From Calothrix sp. NIES-2098 (GTDB lineage Bacteria > Cyanobacteriota > Cyanobacteriia > Cyanobacteriales > Nostocaceae): DNA of 64,000 nt. Below are positions 47,587 through 56,307 of this stretch, in pieces. The DNA is taken from assembly GCA_002368175.1 (NCBI GenBank), contig AP018172.1, forward strand, positions 990,001-1,054,000. Direction: 5' to 3'. Numbering within the stretch: the stretch's first letter is position 1; the number at the start of each line of letters is the position of its first letter. Under the pieces are notes generated by a model. It was not told where the DNA came from. It did not search any database and was given only the letters and a program-made list of their open reading frames with translations. A program made the position numbers and the translations under genes.

Positions 47587-48456
47587 GTGAATACTCAACT
47601 CCTCATTTCTCCTCAAGAACTTACATCTCTATTAGCAGAAAACTCATCACAGATTGTCATTATCGATACGCGAAGTCAAGAAGATTATGCTATTTCTCAT
47701 ATTCCTAATTCAATCAATATTAGAGATTTTTTTACCTATCTTTTAGAAAATTCCTCACCAGCAGGATTTAAAAAATTACAAGAGCATTTTACAGAAATTC
47801 TCAGCAGGTTAGGAATATCTGGCACAGAATGGTTAATTGTTTATGAAGACACTTTCAATCGAGGTTATGGTCAATCTTGTCGTGCAGCTTTCTTATTGAA
47901 GTATTTGGGTTGCGCTCAGGTGTCTATTTTACACGGAGGATATAGAGCATGGTTGAGGGCTGGATTATCTACTACTGATGAAGTAGCATTACGTGAAAGT
48001 AGCATATTTAAATTGCATCCCAACCCTGAGATGATCGTGACTACCAGCGAAATGTTGGAAGCAATTAATAATCCAGAAATTATTAAATTAGATGTGCGCG
48101 ATCGCTCAGAATGGGTTGGGTTAAGTTCTTCTCCCTACGCTCCTGATTTTTGCCCCCGTAAAGGTAGAATTCCTAATGCTGTGTGGCTAGAATGGCATCG
48201 TCTGATGACATCAGATTCAGAAATCTCTATGTTTCGCTCAAAAGACGAAATCTTAGAAATTTGTGAATCTGTTGGTATTACTACTAATTCTGTTGTATAC
48301 GTATACTGTTTTAAAGGTTCCAGGGCGGCGAATACTTTAATTGCTCTGGAACTTGCAGGAATTTCTGCTAGAAATTATTTTGGGTCTTGGAATGAATGGT
48401 CTATTGACTTTTCGCTACCAATTGATAGCAGAGTCATCAAAGAAAATGAAAAGTAG
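47587..48456 (+). CDS. Tandem-rhodanese sulfurtransferase
   Basis: About 289 residues from GTG at 47587; a TTG at 47512 extends the frame but the extra sequence looks non-coding. Two rhodanese domains: a catalytically inactive N-terminal one (LISPQELTSLLAENSSQIVI, AQVSILHGGYRAWLRAGLST) and a C-terminal one with the active Cys in SVVYVYCFKGSRAANTLIAL. Relatives are thiosulfate or 3-mercaptopyruvate sulfurtransferases; the loop CFKGSR decides substrate and does not clearly match either. Soluble. Convergent with rsmG. Confidence 0.85.
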   Translation: MNTQLLISPQELTSLLAENSSQIVIIDTRSQEDYAISHIPNSINIRDFFTYLLENSSPAGFKKLQEHFTEILSRLGISGTEWLIVYEDTFNRGYGQSCRAAFLLKYLGCAQVSILHGGYRAWLRAGLSTTDEVALRESSIFKLHPNPEMIVTTSEMLEAINNPEIIKLDVRDRSEWVGLSSSPYAPDFCPRKGRIPNAVWLEWHRLMTSDSEISMFRSKDEILEICESVGITTNSVVYVYCFKGSRAANTLIALELAGISARNYFGSWNEWSIDFSLPIDSRVIKENEK

Positions 48457-48484
48457 ATAAATTGCTATATCTGAATAGGCAATC

Positions 48485-49222
48485 TCAAAGCGGCTTTTGA
48501 GTAGGTACACCAACAGCACGAGGAAAAGTAGCTGGTGTGGTTGCTATTTTACGCAAGTACAAGCAGTGACGAATACTTTTACTTAAAGGAGTAATAAATT
48601 GTGCGATCGCTTCAATTTCACCACCCAATTGGCTAACAGTATTTTCTAAAGCTGTGGTTTCCTCTTCAGTCCAATTACCACGGTAAATTACTGCTAAACC
48701 ACCTTTTTTGAGCAATGGTAGAGTGTATTCTGCACAGGCGGAAGCTGAACCGACAGCACGAATGAAGGCAAGATCGTAACTTTGTCGATGCTGAGGTTGT
48801 TGACCAATTTCTTCAGCTCTACCAACGAGAGTTTTGGCATTACTTAGACCAAGTTCAGTCAATATTTTTTCGATAAAATTAATTTTTTTGCGAGTTGAAT
48901 CTAACAGTGTAATTGTGCAATTTGGTGCAGCGATCGCCACTGGAATACCAGGAAAACCTGCACCCGTGCCAATATCAATCGCAGACGCACCCTCTTTCAA
49001 GGAAGAAATAAATTGCTGCTGTGGCGCAATTCCCCGTAGCGAATCCCACAGGTGTTTCTCCCAAAACTCTTGAGGTTCGGTGATGCGAGTTAAATTTAAT
49101 TGGCGGTTCCCCTCAAGAATTAATTCATAAAGCTGCTGAAATTTTAATTGCTGTTGGGCTGTAGGTTGCCAATTGAGAGTTTCTTGCCAGATTTCTGCCA
49201 TTTCAGGCAATGTATTTGTCAT
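48485..49222 (-). CDS. rsmG: 16S rRNA (guanine-N7)-methyltransferase
   Basis: 245 residues. RsmG methylates G527 of 16S rRNA (E. coli numbering). Signatures: NLTRITEPQEFWEKHLWDSL, SAIDIGTGAGFPGIPVAIAA (SAM motif I), TLLDSTRKKINFIEKILTEL and DLAFIRAVGSASACAEYTLP. The C-terminal 15 residues extend beyond the usual end. It precedes an ABC ATPase gene on the same strand, but the two are separated by a repeat-rich spacer, so the operon is uncertain. Confidence 0.95.
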   Translation of the reverse strand: MTNTLPEMAEIWQETLNWQPTAQQQLKFQQLYELILEGNRQLNLTRITEPQEFWEKHLWDSLRGIAPQQQFISSLKEGASAIDIGTGAGFPGIPVAIAAPNCTITLLDSTRKKINFIEKILTELGLSNAKTLVGRAEEIGQQPQHRQSYDLAFIRAVGSASACAEYTLPLLKKGGLAVIYRGNWTEEETTALENTVSQLGGEIEAIAQFITPLSKSIRHCLYLRKIATTPATFPRAVGVPTQKPL

Positions 49223-49312
49223 TGGTCATTTGTCATTGGTCATTTGTTCTTCTCTCCCTCATCCCCCCACACTCCCCACACTCCTTCATCTCCTGCTTGC
49301 CCATCCCCCTAA
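49223..49312 (+). repeat. Dispersed repeat: GTCATT words plus polypyrimidine tract (copy 1)
   Basis: Begins with TTTGTCATTGGTCATTTGTC and a further GTCATTTGT, then runs into a C/T-rich tract with CCCCACACTCCCCACACTCC. The same two-part structure occurs at 51434-51560, partly at 50119-50195, and the C-rich part alone at 21185-21238, always with the pyrimidines on the plus strand. Confidence 0.65.
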
Positions 49313-49987
49313 TTACACAGCCGGTTGGGGTTCTTGTACTTTAGCTTTCAGTATTGCGGGATCGACTGATTTTAGTTCACCGTGGTTGAGTGTCCAACAA
49401 CTATCTGCGATCGCTAACATATCTCCGGCATCGTGTGTTACTACTAACAATGTCCAATCTTGTTTGAGCTTTGCTAATAAATTTACTAACTGCCGACGCA
49501 TTGACCAATCTAAGCCGGCTGTCGGTTCATCTAATAACAGTAAATTAGGTTGGCGAATTAACTGTACCGCTAAGGCTAGACGTCGCTGCTGTCCACCACT
49601 CAATGCATGAGGTTTTGCTGACAGTGATAAATGCTCTAATCCTACTTCACTAAGCGCCTGCCTAACTTGCTCTGACCTCAATTCTGGATGGCCTAAGCGC
49701 AGTTCTTCTAAAATCGTACCGCCACAGAAATGTCGCTCTGGAAACTGAAATACCAACCCAGCCAATTGTTGTAGTTGTTCGGATAGGAGTTCCTGTTCGC
49801 GCCAGAAGACTCCGCCAGAAGTTGGTTCGGCTAGTCCAGATAAAATTTCTAGTAAGGTACTTTTACCAGAACCACTTGGCCCAATAATCAAACCTAGCTT
49901 TTGGGGTGGTAATTCCAAGTTGATGGCTTTGAGAATCGCTGTTGGGCAGGCTGTTGGGTGATAAGTCAGATTTCTGAGATAGAGCAT
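49313..49987 (-). CDS. ABC transporter ATP-binding protein (ECF/CbiO-like)
   Basis: 224 residues: Walker A GPSGSGKST, Q-loop VFQFPERHFCGG, signature LSGGQQRRLALAVQL, Walker B LLLLDEPTAGLDW, switch His in VVTHDAGDM. The FQFPE Q-loop and SGGQQRR signature are those of energy-coupling-factor or cobalt-type ATPases. No transmembrane partner is adjacent. Plant and cyanobacterial genomes often have a lone gene of this kind. Confidence 0.85.
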   Translation of the reverse strand: MLYLRNLTYHPTACPTAILKAINLELPPQKLGLIIGPSGSGKSTLLEILSGLAEPTSGGVFWREQELLSEQLQQLAGLVFQFPERHFCGGTILEELRLGHPELRSEQVRQALSEVGLEHLSLSAKPHALSGGQQRRLALAVQLIRQPNLLLLDEPTAGLDWSMRRQLVNLLAKLKQDWTLLVVTHDAGDMLAIADSCWTLNHGELKSVDPAILKAKVQEPQPAV

Positions 49988-50495
49988 TTGTTAAGATTAC
50001 CAAAAAGTTGGCGAATAACGGATCGACTAAGCTTAACTACACTAAGAACAATTAAAAAATTCCAAAAACATTACATAGCTTATAATCTGCCTTAAAAAAG
50101 TTCTGATGAATGAGTCTTTGCTCAAAGGTCAAGAGTCATTTGTCATGGCTCTTCCGCACACTTCCTTTTCCTCCTACGTCCTTCTCTCGTGATTCATTGG
50201 GACTGCCTGACAACCCTAATCTAACAGTAAGAATCAGCTATAACAGTTCAATTTGACTCTTGAACTTACTTATCAAGACGGCGAACAGGAAACAAGGGAA
50301 GTAGAAAATTAGGCCATTGTTCCATTTTGGCAGGCTTAATCGCAAGCAATGCCTACAAATAACGTGGGAACCTGTAAAAATTACAAAAGTCGATCTCTGT
50401 ATACAATTCTGGCTAAAACAGACGCAAGTTAAGGTTTATCGCTTTTTGCATTTTAAGTAACATAAACAACTATTTCAACCGCAATTATTCTGAGG
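49988..50495. other. Intergenic region with a partial dispersed repeat
   Basis: About 510 bp between divergent genes. A weaker copy of the GTCATT/polypyrimidine element is at 50119-50195 (AAGAGTCATTTGTCATGGCT, then TTCCTTTTCCTCC). The rest should hold the promoters of the ABC ATPase and the TPR-protein gene. No gene seen. Confidence 0.45.
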
Positions 50496-50501
50496 ATGAC
50501 A

Positions 50502-51434
50502 ATGGCTAAATGGTTTTCGGCTCCTCACGCCACTGTGTTTGCTAGAATTACAAGCTTTGCTCAAGCAACTTTTACCGCTGCGATCGCATTTAATTTATCG
50601 CTCAATCCTGCGTTTGCTGGCGATCCCTTTAGAACTAGCAACCCGCATAACATTGGTGACAAAACAGAAGCCGCATTTAAAGCAGTTTTTCAAAAAGGCA
50701 ACTATCCAGAGGCAGACAGTTATATCCAACAAGCCCTATCTAGCGAGCCAAATGAACCTTTAGCCTATGCGATGAAGGCATCTTTAGCATATGCGAATAA
50801 GGATTTAAACACATTAGAAACATACAGCACAAAAACCCTAGAAATTGGACAAAAGTTGATTGCTAGCGATCCATTACGGGGTAATTTATACACAGCAGTC
50901 GGTAACTTTTTAGAAGGAGCAGTAATTATCACGCGTCAAGGTACAGGCGGTGCAGCACAAGCTTTAGGGAAGCTGCGACAAGTCTATCAATATTTAGACA
51001 AAGCAGAAGCAATTTCTGCCAACGATCCAGAACTCAATTTGATTAAAGGTTATATGGATTTACTCCTAGCTGTAAATCTGCCTTTTACTAATCCAGATGA
51101 AGCAATTCAACGTCTAGAAACAAACGCTGCTCCCCGTTATTTAGTGGATCGAGGTATTGCTATAGCCTACCGCGATCTCAAAAATTACTCCCAAGCTTTG
51201 GATTATGCCAACCGTGCTTTAAAAGCAACCTCTGATAACCCAGAACTGTATTATCTCAAAGCTCAAATTCTGAGTGCGCAAGGAAAGAGACAAAATAACC
51301 GACAAACGCTTCAAGATGCGATCGCTCATTTTGACAAAGCCTTGAGCAAAAAATCTCAACTCCCAGCGGATTTAGCCAAACAAATCGAACACGAACGCAA
51401 TAGCGCTAACAATAGCCTCAAAAGTCAAAATTAG
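50502..51434 (+). CDS. Exported TPR-repeat protein (Sll0314/Alr1548-like)
   Basis: About 310 residues. The ATG at 50502 has GAGG six bases upstream and is preferred over one two codons earlier. A signal peptide ends in NPAFAGDP (about residue 40). The rest is helical with TPR-like units: NYPEADSYIQQALSSEPNEP, DPELNLIKGYMDLLLAVNLP, NYSQALDYANRALKATSDNP, AIAHFDKALSKKSQLP. It looks like a conserved cyanobacterial periplasmic or thylakoid-lumen TPR family of unknown role. Confidence 0.8.
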   Translation: MAKWFSAPHATVFARITSFAQATFTAAIAFNLSLNPAFAGDPFRTSNPHNIGDKTEAAFKAVFQKGNYPEADSYIQQALSSEPNEPLAYAMKASLAYANKDLNTLETYSTKTLEIGQKLIASDPLRGNLYTAVGNFLEGAVIITRQGTGGAAQALGKLRQVYQYLDKAEAISANDPELNLIKGYMDLLLAVNLPFTNPDEAIQRLETNAAPRYLVDRGIAIAYRDLKNYSQALDYANRALKATSDNPELYYLKAQILSAQGKRQNNRQTLQDAIAHFDKALSKKSQLPADLAKQIEHERNSANNSLKSQN

Positions 51435-51560
51435 TCGAGAGTCCAGGGTCAATAGTCAAAAGTCACGAGCAAATTAATTATTTCTCCTTGTCCTCCTTGT
51501 CTCCCCACACTTCCCACACTCCCCACACTCCCTCTTCTCCCCAATCCCTAACCCCTATCC
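51434..51560 (+). repeat. Dispersed repeat: GTCAATAGTC words plus polypyrimidine tract (copy 2)
   Basis: AGTCGAGAGTCCAGGGTCAA and AGTCAAAAGTCACG are followed, after a short AT-rich stretch, by CTCCCCACACTTCCCACACT and further CCCCACACTCCC. It begins at the stop of the TPR-protein gene. It shares the CCCCACACTCCC motif with the copy at 49223-49312. Confidence 0.65.
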
Positions 51561-51606
51561 TGCTATGCTTGTTTTCAGAAAACAGTAACAAAGATATTTA
51601 ACGACA

Positions 51607-52059
51607 ATGCATATCCAATTTCGTGAATTTAATCCTTTTGATGTTTGGATTTGGCTAAAGTTCAGCACGATTCCTTCTGCACGAGAAAAGCAGTATGTAG
51701 AAGAAGTTTTCAATTCCTGGTTTTATTTAGGTAAACTAGGTGCATTTAATGCCGAAAATCTTCAAGTGCAGGAAACTGGGCTAGATATTAGCTACATGAA
51801 TTATGACTCCCAAGGTTATGACAGAAGCTTATTAGCGCTCATGCATAATATGGGTGAATTTGAGTACGAAGGGGAATGGGCGCGTTGCTGGTTTGATTTA
51901 GGAACTAGTGATGCGATCGCTTTGGACATTTTAATTAATGCCCTCACCCAGCTAAGTGAAGAATATGTCACTGTTGAAGAATTGTATATCGGCGGCGAAA
52001 ATGAAGATTGGCCTGTAGAAGATAGTGACAGTCGTTCGTACTCGATCTACGATAATTAA
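51607..52059 (+). CDS. DUF3531-family protein
   Basis: 150 residues, ATG start. Cyanobacterial/plastid family pattern: REFNPFDVWIWLKFSTIPSA, EEVFNSWFYLGKLGAFNAEN, GYDRSLLALMHNMGEFEYEG, and a highly acidic C-terminus. Soluble. Function unknown; conservation from cyanobacteria to plants suggests a photosynthesis-related role. The Nudix gene follows 17 bp later, so they are likely co-transcribed. Confidence 0.82.
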   Translation: MHIQFREFNPFDVWIWLKFSTIPSAREKQYVEEVFNSWFYLGKLGAFNAENLQVQETGLDISYMNYDSQGYDRSLLALMHNMGEFEYEGEWARCWFDLGTSDAIALDILINALTQLSEEYVTVEELYIGGENEDWPVEDSDSRSYSIYDN

Positions 52060-52076
52060 TTACTTAAGCTACCAAA

Positions 52077-52532
52077 ATGAGCAAATTAGGGGAAATCAGG
52101 GTTTTAGTCTTAGGACTGATTCGGCATGGCGATGGCGGAGCCAACGCCAAAGGCGAACGCATATTTGTTTCTGAAGGCTACGACCCTGTAGAGCAATCAA
52201 CATTTTATCGCGCTTTAGGTGGTGGTGTTGATTTTGGCGAACCTAGCATTTTAGCTTTACAACGAGAATTCCAAGAAGAAATTCAAGCAGACTTAACTAA
52301 TATTTGTTATCTAGGTTGTATTGAAAATATCTTTACATTTAATGGTAGGCAAGGTCACGAAATTATTTTACTTTACCAATGTGATTTTGCCGATCCCAGC
52401 TTTTATGAATTAGATAGCCTCATATTTTCTGAGTCTGAGACTCATAAACATCGGGCACTTTGGATCGATATTAACCGTTTTAAATCAGGAGAGTTAAGAT
52501 TAGTGCCCGAAGAATTTTTCAATTATTTATAA
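52077..52532 (+). CDS. Nudix hydrolase
   Basis: 151 residues. The Nudix box reads GGVDFGEPSILALQREFQEE with the G-x5-E-x7-R-E-x2-E-E spacing. It is preceded by FYRALGG and followed by the typical FTFNGRQGHEIILLYQCDF strand region. It hydrolyses a nucleoside-diphosphate-linked compound; the box does not tell which. Operon with the DUF3531 gene. Confidence 0.9.
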   Translation: MSKLGEIRVLVLGLIRHGDGGANAKGERIFVSEGYDPVEQSTFYRALGGGVDFGEPSILALQREFQEEIQADLTNICYLGCIENIFTFNGRQGHEIILLYQCDFADPSFYELDSLIFSESETHKHRALWIDINRFKSGELRLVPEEFFNYL

Positions 52533-53556
52533 AATTGCCATCGCACCCGAAAAAATTTATATGTACTGTTAGATTAACAGAAATTATTGGGTATATTATT
52601 CTCATATAACCAGCAATCAGACACATCATGCAAATGTGTTGATAGTCTATGTTGAATGCAAATAACGATCGTCAGTGTAAAAGCGGAATTTTATTGCAGA
52701 CAACAATCGTAACGTTGTGAAAATGTGTTTGATGAGCAATTCCAAATTATGCTTAGTACCAATTCGCTATGAAGATAGATATTATTAGCCTACAGCGGCT
52801 AGCTTAGTATTCTAGCGCTTGGTGTTCTGCAATTTAAATGTAGACTCATGCCAACTCGTAGAAATAAGTATCCAAGGGAAATAGTTGAAAAAGTTAACTA
52901 CTAACCTCGATCTTGACCATGCCTTGTGAACCTATTTTAATTCCGTAGATCTACAACCTTTACCTCAGCTTAAAGTACTCTTGCTTTCACCCAATCTGAA
53001 GTCTTTATTTCAAGTATTATATGAGCTTATATGAGCTTGAACTAAGCCAAAGTTGAGTTGTTAGTTGTTTAGATAAAAATTTTATGTATTTTTGTAACAA
53101 AAATAACAATTTACTAGATATTCAATGCCTTAAAATGGACTGCCTTGACAGTATAATCCTCAGGTAATCTGGCGAAAGTAAGAGCAAATACCGCTTGTAC
53201 AGACAAAAGTCCATCTCTTGTATGTATACAACTCCATCTCAGGATACTGTGCATTTTCATAACTAGAGATTTAGACTCAAGATATAAGATTGGTATAGAG
53301 AATATAAGTAATTAATAACTGGAAACTATACCATCTTTATAATTTCTTTGTTATTTTGTATTTAACTGGACAGTTCTCTAGGGTGTGGTGCGTTTAAATA
53401 ACCATTAGTTGCACCATTTATCCCGCGACTAACATGCAAATTAGCATTTTGTCCTTACCTAATTTTTATTGCCAAGCACCAGATAAATTGCATAGCGAAA
53501 AAGTCTAGGTAAAACCAAACTGCTAATTAGTTCATCTAAAACAAAAAACCTGACTT
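52533..53556. other. Long gene-free region
   Basis: About 1 kb without a credible protein gene on either strand. I see short local duplications such as AGCTTATATGAGCTT near 53021-53036 but no tRNA, terminator-like or CRISPR structure. It should hold the promoter of the gene at 53557. An undetected small RNA is possible; the sequence gives no direct support. Confidence 0.4.
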
Positions 53557-53913
53557 ATGAATATGATTAAAACCGCAAATCAAAGTATTATTCTCTCTGC
53601 TTTTATTAGCCCTGTTAGCGAAACTGTTAATCATCCCCAATTCGCTAAACCTAAATTTGATTTATTACAACCGTTACGCCAATGGCTCGATGAACTCGAA
53701 ATCCAGAATCGTAAATTAGCGAAATTGATTGCTAAATTAATTCCGGCTCAGTGTCCCTTTGAGCGCGATATCGTGGTATTTGGTCGCAAGATTGCTCACA
53801 TTCCCCCGATGTGCAAGCTCAATCCGCTTTACGATCAATTCGTCGGCTTGCGTTTTCGCGCTTTATGCTATTTAGTAGATAAATGTGGAGAAGATATTCA
53901 GTCCTACTGCTAA
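53557..53913 (+). CDS. Mo-dependent nitrogenase C-terminal-family protein
   Basis: 118 residues. Family pattern: LQPLRQWLDELEIQNRKLAK, LIPAQCPFERDIVVFGRKIA, HIPPMCKLNPLYDQFVGLRF, RALCYLVDKCGEDIQSYC. This small cyanobacterial family was named from a C-terminal piece found with nitrogenase genes, but most members, this one included, are stand-alone and of unknown function. Three conserved Cys suggest metal or disulfide binding. A cupin gene follows 18 bp later. Confidence 0.85.
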   Translation: MNMIKTANQSIILSAFISPVSETVNHPQFAKPKFDLLQPLRQWLDELEIQNRKLAKLIAKLIPAQCPFERDIVVFGRKIAHIPPMCKLNPLYDQFVGLRFRALCYLVDKCGEDIQSYC

Positions 53914-53931
53914 AAATAGATCGATTACGGC

Positions 53932-54204
53932 ATGGAAATTAAAATTGAGCATCAACCTAGTCAAGAACGCCTTAATCAGTTAGGTGTTGCAAAATGGGGA
54001 ATTTGGCAAAAAGAAGTTTCAAAATTTCCTTGGACTTATGATACTCAAGAAACTTGCTACTTTTTAGCAGGGGAAGCAATCGTTACACCTGATAGCGGAC
54101 AGCCAGTGCAAATAGGTAAAGGAGATTTAGTAATCTTTCCGGCTGGAATGTCCTGTACATGGCAAATTATCAGCGATGTCAAAAAACATTATTACTTTGA
54201 CTAG
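53932..54204 (+). CDS. Cupin-domain protein (Cupin_3/DUF861-like)
   Basis: 90 residues, a single small beta barrel: CYFLAGEAIVTPDSGQPVQI, then KGDLVIFPAGMSCTWQIISD, then VKKHYYFD. This is the compact cupin type annotated as EutQ-like or DUF861. Two metal-site His residues are not evident, so it may bind a ligand without metal. Co-transcribed with the Mo-nitrogenase-C-like gene; a stress or storage role is only a guess. Confidence 0.85.
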   Translation: MEIKIEHQPSQERLNQLGVAKWGIWQKEVSKFPWTYDTQETCYFLAGEAIVTPDSGQPVQIGKGDLVIFPAGMSCTWQIISDVKKHYYFD

Positions 54205-54271
54205 GCAATAAATCGGAGTAATAGCCGTTAACTCCTCACATTATTTAGTAAATAGGCTGCGCTTAAATCAA

Positions 54272-54832
54272 TCAATTCTGATTTAAGTTGTATGGGGGTT
54301 CGCAACGATTGTTATAGAATAAAGTAGCGGTATCTGTAAACTGCTTGTATCCGTATCTATCAAAACTCGTTGCAACTCCATCACCCAAACAATATTCGTA
54401 AGAGTACATGGTTTCATTACCCCCAAATTTGGCAGAGAGTTCCTTCCAAATTGGTGGCTGATACCCAAATATATAGTTATAAAACTTGGACGCTTCAGCT
54501 TTATCGTAATTGTAGCTTCCTGGGTAGGCAAAAAAATCTCCGTTGAAGTTTAGGCTAATAGACTTTGCTTGATTGTTCGTGAAAGCGATCGAAAAATTAC
54601 TTTTAGGAAACTGGGGAAATAGCCGGCGGAAGCTTTTGGGAGCGTAAGTATAAGTAACTTGTTCGCCGTTAGTTTTTTTGCTAGTATAACGCCCAAAATA
54701 GCGCTCAATCGTTTCGGGTGTTTGATTCAAAACATAACGTCCAGCCCAAGCAGGAAGGGTGAGAAAGCTGTTAACGAGCAGAAATCCCACGGTTAACCCG
54801 GTAAAAGCTTGGTATAAATCACAGAATTTCAT
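54272..54832 (-). CDS. Unrecognised secreted protein
   Basis: About 186 residues. The ATG at 54832 has GGAGG eight bases upstream; a GTG five codons earlier lies inside that site and is rejected. Signal peptide: FTGLTVGFLLVNSFLTLPAW then AG (about residue 32). The mature part has many aromatic and Asn residues (YVLNQTPETIERYFGRYTSK, FNGDFFAYPGSYNYDKAEAS) and two Cys. No family recognised. Convergent with the cupin gene. Confidence 0.6.
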   Translation of the reverse strand: MKFCDLYQAFTGLTVGFLLVNSFLTLPAWAGRYVLNQTPETIERYFGRYTSKKTNGEQVTYTYAPKSFRRLFPQFPKSNFSIAFTNNQAKSISLNFNGDFFAYPGSYNYDKAEASKFYNYIFGYQPPIWKELSAKFGGNETMYSYEYCLGDGVATSFDRYGYKQFTDTATLFYNNRCEPPYNLNQN

Positions 54833-54959
54833 CCTAATTACCTCCACCTCCCAGCCAGGGAGTTCATAATCGTGTTAGTGGGAGGCTTACGATCAATGAT
54901 GCTACTTAGTAAGAAAATGTTGCTTGCCACAGCAATTTTTAAGAGGATATTGACTAGAA

Positions 54960-55706
54960 ATGTTACTACATTTGAGTACCTGGCCTGAGGTTGAAGCTTA
55001 TCTACAACAGTCTAGAGGTATTATTCTGCCTATTGGTTCCACAGAGCAACATGGCCCCACTGGCTTAATTGGTACAGATGCTATTTGTGCAAAAGCGATC
55101 GCCCGTGGTGTGGGTGAAGCAACCCAAGCAATGGTAGGGCCGACAATTAATGTAGGTATGGCACTACATCACACCGCCTTTCCCGGTACTATAAGTCTGC
55201 GCCCCAGTACTTTAATTCAGCTGGTGCGAGATTATGTGACTTGTTTAGCCAAAGCAGGTTTTAACAAGTTCTACTTTATCAACGGACATGGCGGTAATAT
55301 TGCCACCCTCAAAGCCGCTTTTTCAGAAACTTATGCTCATTTAGAAGATTTGCAAATACATGATGCACATCGAGTCCAATGTCAAGTTGCTAATTGGTTT
55401 ATGTGCAGTTCCGTATACAAATTGGCTAAAGAATTATATGGGGATCGAGAAGGTTTCCATGCTACACCCAGCGAAGTTGCTGTCACTCAGTATGTTTACC
55501 CAGAAGCGATTAAGCAAGCACCCCTTTCACCGGAAGTTGGAAAAGGACACAGTATTTATAGTGCAACTGACTTTCGCGCGCGTTACCCCGATGGACGCAT
55601 GGGATCGAATCCTGCTTTAGCTACCCCAGAACACGGTAAGCAGTTTTTTGATTTGGCTGTAAAGGAACTCAGCAGTGGGTATTTAGAATTTTTAAACGCA
55701 GAATAG
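54960..55706 (+). CDS. Creatininase-family amidohydrolase
   Basis: 248 residues. Metal-binding pattern of the family: LPIGSTEQHGPTGLIGTDAI (E and H), ALHHTAFPGTISLRP, YFINGHGGNIATLKAAF and GFHATPSEVAVTQYVYP. The creatininase fold includes enzymes acting on creatinine, the MftE peptidase and related amidases; a housekeeping role in cofactor metabolism fits a lone cyanobacterial gene. Followed 31 bp later by a HIP1 hairpin. Confidence 0.85.
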   Translation: MLLHLSTWPEVEAYLQQSRGIILPIGSTEQHGPTGLIGTDAICAKAIARGVGEATQAMVGPTINVGMALHHTAFPGTISLRPSTLIQLVRDYVTCLAKAGFNKFYFINGHGGNIATLKAAFSETYAHLEDLQIHDAHRVQCQVANWFMCSSVYKLAKELYGDREGFHATPSEVAVTQYVYPEAIKQAPLSPEVGKGHSIYSATDFRARYPDGRMGSNPALATPEHGKQFFDLAVKELSSGYLEFLNAE

Positions 55707-55736
55707 CCCTTTTGCAGTAAATATCCCAATTTGAGG

Positions 55737-55764
55737 GTGCGCGATCGCTTGTGGGATCGCGCAC
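55737..55764 (+). terminator. HIP1-containing hairpin after the creatininase-family gene
   Basis: GTGCGCGATC (55737-55746) and GATCGCGCAC (55755-55764) form a 10-bp stem with an 8-nt loop. The left arm ends in the HIP1 palindrome GCGATCGC. Only a short weak T/A stretch follows. The remaining 540 bp to the next gene shows nothing else. Confidence 0.45.
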
Positions 55765-56307
55765 TATTAATAGCTAGCTGCATCTCCCTGAAGCTAAGAC
55801 TGACTCTCAAGCTCATTCCTAGCCGATCGCAGCAGATAGTTTATTGGAGAATCGTGATAAGATTGATAAGCAGTAAGCCTGCCGATCGATAGCAGTAATC
55901 TTGTTACTGTTTTACCTAAGACACTAAAATAAAATGCTTTCGACAGCTTGAAGCTAATTTTGGAAAGCTAGAGAAGAGTGAATTAGTAGCTTACGCGATC
56001 GCTCAAGATAGCTGCTATCAACCTTAATTCAAATTCAATTGATGAAAAAGGTATCCTTGTAGGAGTGCATTTTCTTCAGAGAAGCGCTTTTTTTAGAAAA
56101 AGTTATTTTTATTGACCGTAAGCTTGCATATTCATCAGACACATCACAAATAACTCAAATATAATAATGGTCATGCCAATTATCTAATCAGCGATAATTT
56201 GCTTTTGTCATAGAAAAAAGGTAATTTAAGTGACATTGCGAGTTCAATTGATTGCCTAAGTGAGATGAATGTGGTGACTTTTACGGGAGGGTAAGGAGAT
56301 TTGAGGG

